Of a DNA stretch of 64,000 nucleotides, positions 52,261 through 60,765 are shown piece by piece. The notes under the pieces were generated by a model. That model had not been told where the DNA came from and made no database searches. It saw only the letters and a program-made list of their open reading frames with translations. This DNA comes from JBEKTW01 sp963727845. GTDB lineage: Bacteria > Bacteroidota > Ignavibacteria > UBA10030 > SZUA-254. Position 1 is the first letter of the stretch, and every line of letters starts with the position of its first letter. The position numbers and the translations under genes were made by a program. The DNA is taken from NCBI GenBank assembly GCA_963727845.1, contig CAVSHI010000002.1:1302001-1366000 (forward strand). Reading direction: 5' to 3'.

Positions 52261-52593
52261 CTCGTTCTTCCTTTTCAATTTTGTCTTCGTCGACCGCGCC
52301 AGTTCTTTCAGTGCCGCGAAATCTTCTTTCATGAGAGCTTCCTTCTTGGCTCGGCTCCATTTCTTAATGGTCCGTTCAGCCTCAATTGCATACCGAATCT
52401 CCCCGAAGTGTTGGCTCCACAGAAGCCTAATCGGCCGTCGGCTCGAGGTGTACCCAGCATATGAACCGATCTCGTGCTCGGAAATTCGCTTTTCAAGATT
52501 TGTCGTGCAACCGGTATAATAGGAACCATCCGAGCATTCGATTATGTAAACCCACGAATCCCTCGTCACTTCAACCTCCCTATCTCTGAACAC
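52207..52593 (-). CDS. GIY-YIG domain protein
   Basis: 128 residues. The GIY-YIG core is SWVYIIECSDGSYYTGCTTNL (residues 13-33), with RISEHEIGSYAGYTSSRRPIRL and EAERTIKKWSRAKKEAL as in the UPF0213 type of short single-domain nucleases. The last 14 residues (STRPVEKNNGTRSG) are encoded by the CTTCGACTC dispersed repeat, so the native end has probably been extended by repeat insertion. Function beyond nuclease fold unknown. M1 at 52593 chosen; a GTG at codon 9 is a possible alternative. Confidence 0.75.
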   Translation of the reverse strand: MFRDREVEVTRDSWVYIIECSDGSYYTGCTTNLEKRISEHEIGSYAGYTSSRRPIRLLWSQHFGEIRYAIEAERTIKKWSRAKKEALMKEDFAALKELARSTKTKLKRKNEPDPSTRPVEKNNGTRSG

Positions 52594-52801
52594 CCTTCGA
52601 CTCCTTCGTCCGCAAACAACGCGGACTCAGTCGCTCAGGGTGACGGGCAATCGGAATTGCCATTGGCTCGGCGGATGATCATCACGCCCGCTCCCGATCA
52701 ATTATGCCCGAAACCACATCAAATAATGTAGTAAAAGCGGCCTTCAAATCAAAACACGGGCCGCAATAACCGCAAAAATGAAGAAAAAGAGGTGATTTTT
52801 G
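52594..52801. repeat. Short gap with CTTCGACTC repeat
   Basis: A CCCTTCGACTC...GCGGACTCAGTCGCTCAGGG copy fills 52592-52645. The remainder has no gene. No clear terminator is visible after the transglycosylase gene. Confidence 0.7.
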
Positions 52802-54990
52802 TCAGGAGTTAATCACTATCGCCTGGCCGATGCGAATCCGGCTCCCCCGAATTCTGTTCCAGGCCTTGAGGTCGTTCACTGAAACACCGAAAGCGCTTGC
52901 AATGCTGTAAAGAGTGTCGCCCTTCTTGACTTTGTACGCCACCGGTTTCTTTTTCCGGGTGGTGTCGGGTTTGGAGGCCAAAGCATGCTTGGTCGCAGCG
53001 CTTCTTCTCTCCCCCGTCACGAGTTTCAGCACCTGACCGATCCTGATAACGCTCGAACCCATTGCGTTCCACTGTTGAATGTCCACAGATGTCACACCGA
53101 AGTGTTTGGCAATTTTGCTGAGATTATCTCCGGTTTTCACTTTGTACTTCGTCCATGACGATTCGGCCTGTGCTATAAGATGTGATGAATCCGCCCTCGG
53201 CCTTGGAGCCATCCGTTTCTGCTGTCCAACATCCGATGATGTCTTGTGCTCTGAAGATCCTTCCGCTATGTTCTGCTTCGTCCATATCGTCAGCTTATCC
53301 CCGCTGCGAATAAGACTTCCGTACGGTATGTCATTCCAGACACGCAGGTCGCTTGCGCGGACATTGTAGATCTGGGCAATCTTCCCCAGTGTGTCGCCCT
53401 TCTTAATCTTATATACCAACTTTTCTTTGCCTTTCGATCCTGCGTTCAAGAACCTGGTTTTCCGCGAGCTTCTTGACCTACGGCCCGTTGATTCATCAGA
53501 GAGACTTAAATTGTACGACTTCAGACTTGACGGAACGGGAACGAGGAGGTCCTTCCCCACAGAAATCCTATGCTTGCTGGCAAGATGATTTGCATCGGCA
53601 AGGATGCCGGCTGTGAGACCGTATTTTTTTGCAATGGATGCCAGTGTTTCCCCCTTCCGGACATGATGCACGAGCCAGTTTCTCTTTGCACTGTCGGGAA
53701 TATTTGCATAATTCTTCCTGAACGCTTCCGAGGTGCCTGCGGGGATTCTGAGCACATAGGATTGAACACCCGGTGGCGTGCAACCCTTCAGGAGTTCCGG
53801 GTTCAAATCCTGCAGGGTCGATGCATCTGCGCCGGCGCATTTCGCAAGAAGCGCGATATCCACGCAATCGTTAACTGTCGCCGTATCGAATCTGAGGGAA
53901 TCTGCATGCTCGACGTCAAATCCGTACCGCTTGGGTTCCAGACCCAGAACGGCTGCTGCGATATACTGCGGAACGTAGTTGCGCGTCTCCCGGGGCAGAT
54001 GTTTCCGCATCTCCCAGAAATCCATACTGCCGCTTCTGCGAATGGCACGGTATACATTCCCCGGCCCGCAATCGTATGCCGCGAGAGCGAGGTACCAATC
54101 GCCAAACTCCTCGTGCAAATCTCTCAGGTGCCGCGCCGCCGCCCGGGTCGATTTTTCAAAGTCCCGGCGCTCGTCATACCAGAAGTTCGATTTCAGTCCG
54201 TAGAGCGAGCCCGTCCCTTTGATAAACTGCCACAAGCCGACCGCCCGTCTCCACGATTGAGCAACGGGGTTAACACCGCTTTCGACCATCGTGAGGATGG
54301 CAAGCTCTTCCGGTACATGCTCGGCCTTGAGAATTGACCGCATGAATGGGAACAAGCGTTGCCCCCGTGCCAGCCATTTTTCGAAGTGTTCGCGTCCCCT
54401 ATTTTCGAAGAAATCAATATTCTTTTCGACGAGTCCGTTGATAACAAGCGGAATGGTCGTTGACGTGATGACCCGCCGTGGCTTATCCTCCCCCGCGGTT
54501 TGGTTTGCTTCGTCGATCTGATTCAGTTTTTCGCGCAATGCAAAAACGGACGTCTGCGGTCCCAGACTATCGATGCTGGCAATGTACTTCTCGTAATCTT
54601 CGATGATGCTGTGACTCAAGTCAGTAAACTCTTGATTGCTGTCGATGTTGGGATAGTATCCCAGCTCATTCAGGATCGCGATCGCGTACTCGAAGTACAT
54701 CGCGGAGCGCGTCGAATCGCCGCTTTGCTCGGCGTTCAATGCATCCAGGTAGTGCTGGCGGGCACGCTCAGCAGCTCGACGGCGATTGAATCGTAATTGG
54801 AGTACGAGAGTGTGGAGGCGGTGTCCATCAGCGCAGAGTGGATGACCGCGCTTGAGAGAGTATCGGGCGGGTCGGGCGCAACGGCCCGGACAGCGGGTTG
54901 CTCAGCCTCAGAAGAGGGTTTCGACACTTTTTCGGATGAACAGCCGAAAATGAACGAAACAACCAACAGTATGGTCAGGGATCTTTTCAA
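52802..54990 (-). CDS. Membrane-bound lytic transglycosylase D-like lipoprotein with LysM repeats, one frameshift
   Basis: The C-terminal part reads an SLT domain with catalytic Glu in TMVESGVNP, then AVGLWQFIKGTG and LAAYDCGPGNVYRAI. Four LysM repeats follow (VRKGETLASIAKKYG, IKKGDTLGKIAQIYN, VKTGDNLSKIAKHFG, VKKGDTLYSIASAFG). The N-terminal lipoprotein signal (LKRSLTILLVVSFIFGCSS from TTG 54990, or ATG 55053) is in another frame that ends near 54736. One missing base around 54765-54785 would join them. It cleaves peptidoglycan glycan strands in the periplasm. Confidence 0.85.
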
Positions 54991-55053
54991 ATACCAGACA
55001 GGTTTATCAAAGATTTCATCATAAAATATATGGGTTTCGGCGAAGAAAGTCAA

Positions 55054-55532
55054 GCACTTCTTTAGGGGCTTCTTGGTTTGGAGTCGTGGCTCCGTTCATT
55101 CCAGGATTTTGTGTAGGAAAATGGAAAGTTTGGAAAACCTGCAACCCCGTAGAGGATGCAAAGCTGGCGCAAGGCCGTCTATGTCCAGATTGCTTCGCTC
55201 GTCCGAAAAGAACGGACTTCGCTCGCAAAGACGGGCTGGCCCACCTGTCTTTGCGAGGAGTCCCAACTGTTTCGTCGGGACAACGAAGCAATCTAAACGA
55301 TGCAAACGGAGCGCCAGGCTGTCTGCGTCAAGATTGCTTCGCTCGTCCGAAAAGAGCGGACTTCGCTCGCAAAGACGAGTTGGCCCACCTGTCTTTGCAA
55401 GGAGTCCCAACTGTTTCGTCGGGACAACGAAGCAACCTAGACGGTGCACATAGGCACAAGGTGGTCGGGAGCGAACCTGTCTGCCGAAGCGGAGCGTAGG
55501 CAGAAGCGCAGGCGGAGCTCCCTCCCAGCACC
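55054..55532. repeat. Tandem 144-bp repeat plus TCGGGAG element
   Basis: No gene. Two near-identical copies of a unit beginning AGATTGCTTCGCTCGTCCG (55187 and 55331, 144 bp apart) that contains AACGGACTTCGCTCGCAAAG and GGAGTCCCAACTGTTTCG. A third, inverted copy is at about 15225-15370. At 55463-55530 is a TCGGGAGCG...GGAGCTCCCTCCCAG element, relative of 15045-15100 and 19243-19300. Confidence 0.85.
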
Positions 55533-57103
55533 CTACAGCGGAATGTTGCCGTGCTTTCGTGCCGGATTGGAGTCGGCTTTTTTCTCCAGGATTTGGAGAG
55601 CTCGAATCAATTTCGGACGTGTGTCAAGCGGCTCGATAACGTCATCGACATATCCCCTGCCTGCGGCGATGTAGGGGCTTGCGAATTTCTGGCGGTACTC
55701 CTCTACCTTTTCGTCGAGCGCTTTCCCCGGGTCCGTGGCGCTATCGATTTCCTTTTTGAATATAATTTCGGCCGCGCCGTGAGGTCCCATCACTGCAATC
55801 TCCGCCGTGGGCCAGGCAAAGTTGAAATCCCCGCGAATGTGTTTCGAGTTCATGACGTCGTACGCACCGCCGTAGGCTTTCCTGGTGATGACTGTGACTT
55901 TGGGGACGGTGGCTTCACAAAATGCGTAGAGCAATTTGGCGCCGTGCTTGATGATTCCACGCCATTCCTGATATGTGCCCGGCATGAATCCCGGGACATC
56001 CTCGAACACGACGAGCGGGATATTGAACGCATCGCATAATCTGACAAACCGGGCGCCTTTCACCGAAGCATCGATGTCCAGAACCCCCGCCATTTTCGAG
56101 GGTTGGTTTGCGACGATCCCGATCGGCTTGCCGTCCAGCAGTGCGAAGCCAACGATGAGGTTCGGCGCAAACAGTTCATGAATTTCAAAGAAGCTCGACC
56201 CTTCTCCGTCGCTATCCACAACCAAGCGTATCACGTTCTTCATGTTGTATGGTTTGCCGGGATTCTCCGGAACGATCGAATTCAATTCTTCATTCCGGCG
56301 AGCGGGTTGTCTTTCGGCGGTCTGGCAGGCGGACGTTCCTTCCAATTTGACGGGAGGTAGCCCATCAAGGTTCTGATATACCGGAGGCATTGTTTTTCAT
56401 CTTCACACGCAAAATGCGCCACACCCGACTTTGTGGCATGAGTCACCGCTCCGCCGAGGTCCTCAAATGAGACGTCTTCATGCGTCACGGTTTTCACGAC
56501 ATTCGGACCCGTGACAAACATATAGCTCGTACCTTTTACCATCAGCGTGAAATCGGTGATTGCGGGAGAATAGACGGCGCCGCCGGCACATGGACCCATC
56601 ACGGCGGAAATCTGCGGGATGACGCCGGATGCGAGAGTGTTTCGCAGGAAGATATCGGCATACCCGCCGAGGCTTGTCACGCCTTCCTGGATGCGGGCGC
56701 CGCCCGAATCGTTCAAGCCGATCACCGGGGCGCCGACCCTCATTGCCAAGTCCATAATCTTGCAGATTTTTTCGGCATGCGCTTCAGAGAGGGATCCCCC
56801 GAAAACCGTGAAGTCCTGACTGAATATAAAAACCAGCCTACCGTCGATTTTGCCGGAACCGGTGACGACGCCGTCGCCGGGGTATTTCTGTTTCTCGAGG
56901 CCGAAGTCATGCGAACGATGCTCGACCAGCGCATCGATTTCATCGAAGGTCCCTGCATCGAGGAGAAGATCGATCCGTTCTCGGGCCGTCAATTTGCCCT
57001 TCTTATGCTGGTCGTCGATGCGTTTCTCTCCGCCGCCTAACAAAGCTTGTCGCTTAAGATCCCGGAGTGTCTCGAATTTGTCGTGTTCTTCAGGTTTGGA
57101 CAT
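55533..57103 (-). CDS. Acyl-CoA carboxylase carboxyltransferase subunit (PccB/MmdA type), one frameshift
   Basis: N-terminal half from ATG 57103: RKRQALLGGG-like ARERIDLLLDAGTFDE, VFSQDFTVFGGSLSE, LNDSGGARIQEGV and GPCAGGAVYSPA. This frame stops at 56282. Adding one base near 56300 continues NEELNSIVPENPGKPYNMK, VVFEDVPGFMPGTYQEW and TRKAYGGAYDVMNSKHI to a normal end at 55533, total about 520 residues. It is the biotin-dependent carboxyltransferase component of propionyl-CoA carboxylase or methylmalonyl-CoA decarboxylase. No biotin carrier or carboxylase gene is in the window. Confidence 0.88.
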
Positions 57104-57402
57104 GAAATAATTCCTCGGAAGTGTCAGAACCGCTGATGTGAATGATGACCGCTGATTGATATGATAAATACTGATGAAAATGATGTCATGGCTGTTGTCT
57201 GCTCCATCAGCTGTTATCAGCTTTTCTCAGCGTAATCAACGGTTCAGACCGCGGAGTGTCAGAACCGCTGATTAAAATGATGAAAATTGATGAGAATGAT
57301 GTTATCACAGACATCAGCCGTATCAGCGGTATCAGATGTTATCAGCGACATCAGCGGTTCAGACGATTGTATGACGGATAAATGGAGTACTGGATTAATG
57401 AG
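57104..57402. repeat. Degenerate CGCTGAT/ATCAGCGG tract
   Basis: No gene. Repeated words (AACCGCTGATGTGAATGATG, CAGAACCGCTGATTAAAATG, TATCAGCGGTATCAGATG, ATCAGCGGTTCAGA) form an irregular repeat 57120-57365 between the helicase and carboxylase genes. Confidence 0.65.
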
Positions 57403-58608
57403 TCAACGGCCTCTGTGTCCCCCATGCCGCCACTTTTCTTTCCATGAAGCCGGGCTTCTCTTCTGCTCCTTCGGCCGCTCGTGAGCTTCCTGAACGAGCG
57501 CCGGCAGCTTCACATCGCCGATCGTGCGGAGCGTAATATCTCCGCGGTACGAGAAGAGAATTTGCTGGAAGAATTTTTTTTCTTCACCGACGACGAGCGA
57601 GATCGCTTCCCCCTTCTTGCCGGCACGGGCGGTACGCCCGACCCTGTGCGTGTAAGAATCGACGTCCTTTGGAATCTCGTAGTTATAGACATGTGAGACA
57701 TCTTCAATGTGGAGGCCGCGGGCGGCGACATCCGTAGCGACGAGCACATTGAATCTCTTTTGCCGAAATTCCGCCGTCACGCGCTCGCGCTGGGATTGCG
57801 ACATGTTTCCATGCAGGCATTTTGCATTTACTCCCTGTCCCGTCAATTTTCTGGCGAGTTTGGCAGTGATATGCTTCCGGTTGCAGAACACCAGGGCAAG
57901 GTCCCGCTCGTGCTTGAGAAGATGGATCAAGAGCGGTAAACGCTGCTCGGTTGTTGTCTGATAATATGTCTGGTGAAGCAATTCCGGTTTCACCGAGGAA
58001 GCGAACTCCACATGCTTCGGGTTGTGGAGATACTTCTGGCTCAGCTGGGCGATTTCTTTCGAGACCGTCGCGCTGAAGAGCATCGTCTGGCGCTTCTGCG
58101 GCATCCATCGAAGGATACGTTCGATGTCGGGGATGAAGCCCATGTCGAGCATGCGGTCGGCTTCGTCGAAGACGAGATACTGGACGGTGTCGAGACGCAC
58201 TGCACCCCGGTTGAGAAGGTCGATGAGCCTTCCCGGCGTCGCGATGATGATATTGGTGGTTTTGAGCTTCTTCACCTGATTGCCGATGGACACGCCGCCG
58301 TACACTGCCGTGATCCCGAGGTGCTTGCCCTGGGAGAACTTTGTGAACTCCTCGCAGATCTGGATGCAGAGCTCGCGGGTCGGTACGAGCACGAGCGAGC
58401 GCAAGCCGTCGCTGCGTTTGAGCTGTTCAATGATGGGGATCGCAAAACTGAGCGTCTTCCCCGAGCCTGTTTCCGACTGTGCAAGGACATCGCGCCCGGC
58501 CATGATGGCAGGGATGATTTCGTTCTGCACGGGCGTCGCAGTCGTGATGCCATGTTTATCCAGAAGCGCCAACATGGGTTTGCTGATTTTGAGGTGTTCC
58601 GATCTCAT
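57403..58608 (-). CDS. DEAD-box ATP-dependent RNA helicase (RhlE-like)
   Basis: 401 residues, minimal two-RecA helicase. Motifs visible: Q-motif TPVQNEIIP, I SETGSGKT, Ia PTRELC, II DEAD, III SAT, V ATDVAARGL and VI HRVGRTAR. A short basic tail (RSPASWKEKWRHGGHRGR) probably binds RNA. It likely acts in ribosome assembly or mRNA decay. It starts well after a non-coding gap and is not obviously in an operon. Confidence 0.93.
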   Translation of the reverse strand: MRSEHLKISKPMLALLDKHGITTATPVQNEIIPAIMAGRDVLAQSETGSGKTLSFAIPIIEQLKRSDGLRSLVLVPTRELCIQICEEFTKFSQGKHLGITAVYGGVSIGNQVKKLKTTNIIIATPGRLIDLLNRGAVRLDTVQYLVFDEADRMLDMGFIPDIERILRWMPQKRQTMLFSATVSKEIAQLSQKYLHNPKHVEFASSVKPELLHQTYYQTTTEQRLPLLIHLLKHERDLALVFCNRKHITAKLARKLTGQGVNAKCLHGNMSQSQRERVTAEFRQKRFNVLVATDVAARGLHIEDVSHVYNYEIPKDVDSYTHRVGRTARAGKKGEAISLVVGEEKKFFQQILFSYRGDITLRTIGDVKLPALVQEAHERPKEQKRSPASWKEKWRHGGHRGR

Positions 58609-58950
58609 ATGTGGTACTTTCTTAAAATGCGAAAAGGGTGATTACGACAACCAAAACCTGATATAAAATAGCAGCTTGAATGTAAATACCGTGTTCGAAT
58701 ACCGATCACTTGAACTTCCGTCTTGCTGACATGCTTTCGGTCAGCATCTAAACGTCGGCAATTTATAGATCCCGGCTAGAAGCATGCCGGGATGACGGTT
58801 TGCTGTGTAACCCTCTCCCTGTCACTTCGTGACATCCCTCTCCCACAAGTGGGAGAGGGACCGAGGGAGAGGGTTACAAACAGTAAGACGAAATCTTCGC
58901 GCTTCTTCTACACAACAGTAGCCAGTGCTATTAATCCACTGCCTCAGACT
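58609..58950. repeat. Gap containing CCCTCTCC inverted repeat
   Basis: No gene. Centre at 58801-58877 is an extended hairpin series (CCCTCTCCC ... GTGGGAGAGGGACCGAGGGAGAGGG). Such CCCTCTCC elements are widespread in genomes of this type. The remainder is unremarkable. Confidence 0.65.
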
Positions 58951-59289
58951 CTACTCCCTCATCCGGAATTTGGCATCTCCGCCGGCAAGTCTCAGCCGCC
59001 GCACATCGGGAGCGTCGCACTTCACCGCAGAATATTGTTTGAGAAGTGCCGGAAAATTTTCGGCGGCGGCCGGAGAAACATAAAACACGTAGCAGCCGTC
59101 GATCTCTTCGGGTTCCGTGAACATCGTGACGTTGGACGCCGATTTTCGCTGCTTCAAAAGATCGGACACCGCCATCGAGAAATCTTTGTAAATTTCGCGT
59201 GCCACCAGGTCGGCCACCCGTATTTGAATCCTATACCAGCTCAATAGACCGCTGATAAATATGATGGAAATGATCCGGTGATTCTCCAC
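58951..59289 (-). CDS. Hypothetical 112-residue protein
   Basis: Not recognised. The N-terminus MENHRIISIIFISGLLSWYR could be a poor signal or the real start may be internal (MAVSDLLKQR, codon 39). The rest shows alternating beta/helix content (GCYVFYVSPAAAENFPALLKQY) with no metal or catalytic motif. It lies 18 nt after the mnmA stop in the same direction, so it is likely co-transcribed. Confidence 0.45.
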   Translation of the reverse strand: MENHRIISIIFISGLLSWYRIQIRVADLVAREIYKDFSMAVSDLLKQRKSASNVTMFTEPEEIDGCYVFYVSPAAAENFPALLKQYSAVKCDAPDVRRLRLAGGDAKFRMRE

Positions 59290-59306
59290 TAGAGACGGAA
59301 AAGGGG

Positions 59307-60413
59307 CTACGCAATGGACTTCTCGATGATCCCTCCACCGAGCAAACGATCCCCGTCATACAGCACCACCGACTGACCCGGGGCAATTGCGCGCTTTGGC
59401 TGGTCGAACACAACCCTGATACGTCCCTCGCCATTTGCGAAGGCCGTCGCTCCCGCCGGCACGTCTTTGTATCGCACCTGGGCCTGAACGCGCAAACCGC
59501 CGTTCAAATTTTCAACGGAAATCAAATTCACATCTCTGGCCACCAACGTCTTGCGGAGAAGGTCGTCTTTGCGTCCGATGCTCACCCTGTTTGAATTCGC
59601 GTCGATATCCGTGACATACACTTTTTCCCCGTGCGCTCCCACCCCGCTCCGTTGCCCGATTGTATAAAACGGATAACCGCGATGCTTGCCCACGACCCCG
59701 CCCGCAAGCACGATGTCGCCGCCCGAGATCTGCGCTTCGATATGGGGTGCGCGCTCCTTCAGAAAACGCCGGTAATCATCGTCAGGGACGAAGCAGATTT
59801 CGAAACTCTCTTCTTTGTCCGCCGTTTTCAGTCCGCGCTTTCGAGCCAACTCGCGAACTTCCGGTTTTGTCAGCTCGCCCAGAGGGAAAAGCGACCTGCC
59901 GAGAGCTTCCTGGCTCAATCCCCACAAAGCGTAGGTCTGATCTTTATTGGAATCTCTCGGGCGGAGAAGGTGGTACCGGTTCGTTCGCTTATCGAAAACA
60001 ACGCGCGCGTAATGCCCGGTCGCGATATGAGTTGCACCGAGGGCATCGGCTTTTTTCAGTAATTCTCCCCACTTGATTTTTTTATTGCAAATCACGCAAG
60101 GGTTGGGAGTCCGTCCCTGCAAATACTCTCCGACGAAATTGTCGACCACCTCGCGCCCGAATTCCGTCGTAAAATCCACGACGTAATGCGGGATCCCGAG
60201 CTTTACCGCAACCATGCGAGCATCATTGAACGCATCAATACCGCAACAACTTGTCTCGTTGCCGGCGTTACCCCCTACCTCGTCGAAGTTGTAGGTCTTC
60301 ATCGTCACTCCGATGACATTGAAGCCCTGTTCCAGAAGCAGCATCGCCGCTACGGATGAATCGACTCCGCCGCTCATGGCAACAACAATCGTACCGTGCT
60401 CCGTTTTGGTCAT
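59307..60413 (-). CDS. mnmA: tRNA-specific 2-thiouridylase
   Basis: 368 residues. PP-loop SGGVDSS (residues 14-20) binds ATP; catalytic Cys106 (NPCVICN) and Cys207 (FEICFVP) form the persulfide pair; central GHYARVV and GLSQEALGRSLFPLGE and C-terminal VLYDGDRLLGGGII beta-barrel are intact. It thiolates U34 of tRNA-Lys/Glu/Gln with sulfur relayed from a cysteine desulfurase. A CC pair at residues 56-57 (SCCGID) is common in this clade. Confidence 0.95.
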   Translation of the reverse strand: MTKTEHGTIVVAMSGGVDSSVAAMLLLEQGFNVIGVTMKTYNFDEVGGNAGNETSCCGIDAFNDARMVAVKLGIPHYVVDFTTEFGREVVDNFVGEYLQGRTPNPCVICNKKIKWGELLKKADALGATHIATGHYARVVFDKRTNRYHLLRPRDSNKDQTYALWGLSQEALGRSLFPLGELTKPEVRELARKRGLKTADKEESFEICFVPDDDYRRFLKERAPHIEAQISGGDIVLAGGVVGKHRGYPFYTIGQRSGVGAHGEKVYVTDIDANSNRVSIGRKDDLLRKTLVARDVNLISVENLNGGLRVQAQVRYKDVPAGATAFANGEGRIRVVFDQPKRAIAPGQSVVLYDGDRLLGGGIIEKSIA

Positions 60414-60458
60414 AATCGTATATTAAGATACGAAAATGCGGGGGGAGAACCAAGCCTG

Positions 60459-60765
60459 TGGGTTAAATGGTTAGTTGGTTAATTAGTTAAATAGTTAGTT
60501 GGTTAATTAGTTAAATAGTTAACTGGTTAATTAGTTAAATAGTTAGCTGGTTAATTAGTTAAATGGTTAGTTGGTTGGTTGGTTATTTGTCATTGGTCAT
60601 TACTCAATGATCATCAGTCACTGGTCATCAGTCATTGGTCATTACTCATTGATCATTGATCATCAGTCACTGGTTCGCAGCGAAGGGGTGGATTTCCAGC
60701 TAATGGCCAAGGGCTAATGGCTAATAGCTTTTGGCTTTTGGCTTTTGGTCATTGGTCATTGAGTT
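60459..60765. repeat. 24-bp minisatellite and degenerate GTCATTGGTCATT tract
   Basis: At 60461-60585 a 24-bp unit containing TTAGTTGGTTAATTAGTTAA repeats about five times with rare changes (TTAACTGG, TTAGCTGG). From 60590 the DNA becomes GTCATTGGTCATTACTCAATG-type words, then GCTAATGGCCAAGGGCTAATGG. No gene is supported. Confidence 0.85.

Noticed and set aside
55054..55531. Overlapping frames with RxxLLRSSEK-like repeats
   Set aside because: They are translations of the 144-bp tandem repeat; the same words appear on both strands.
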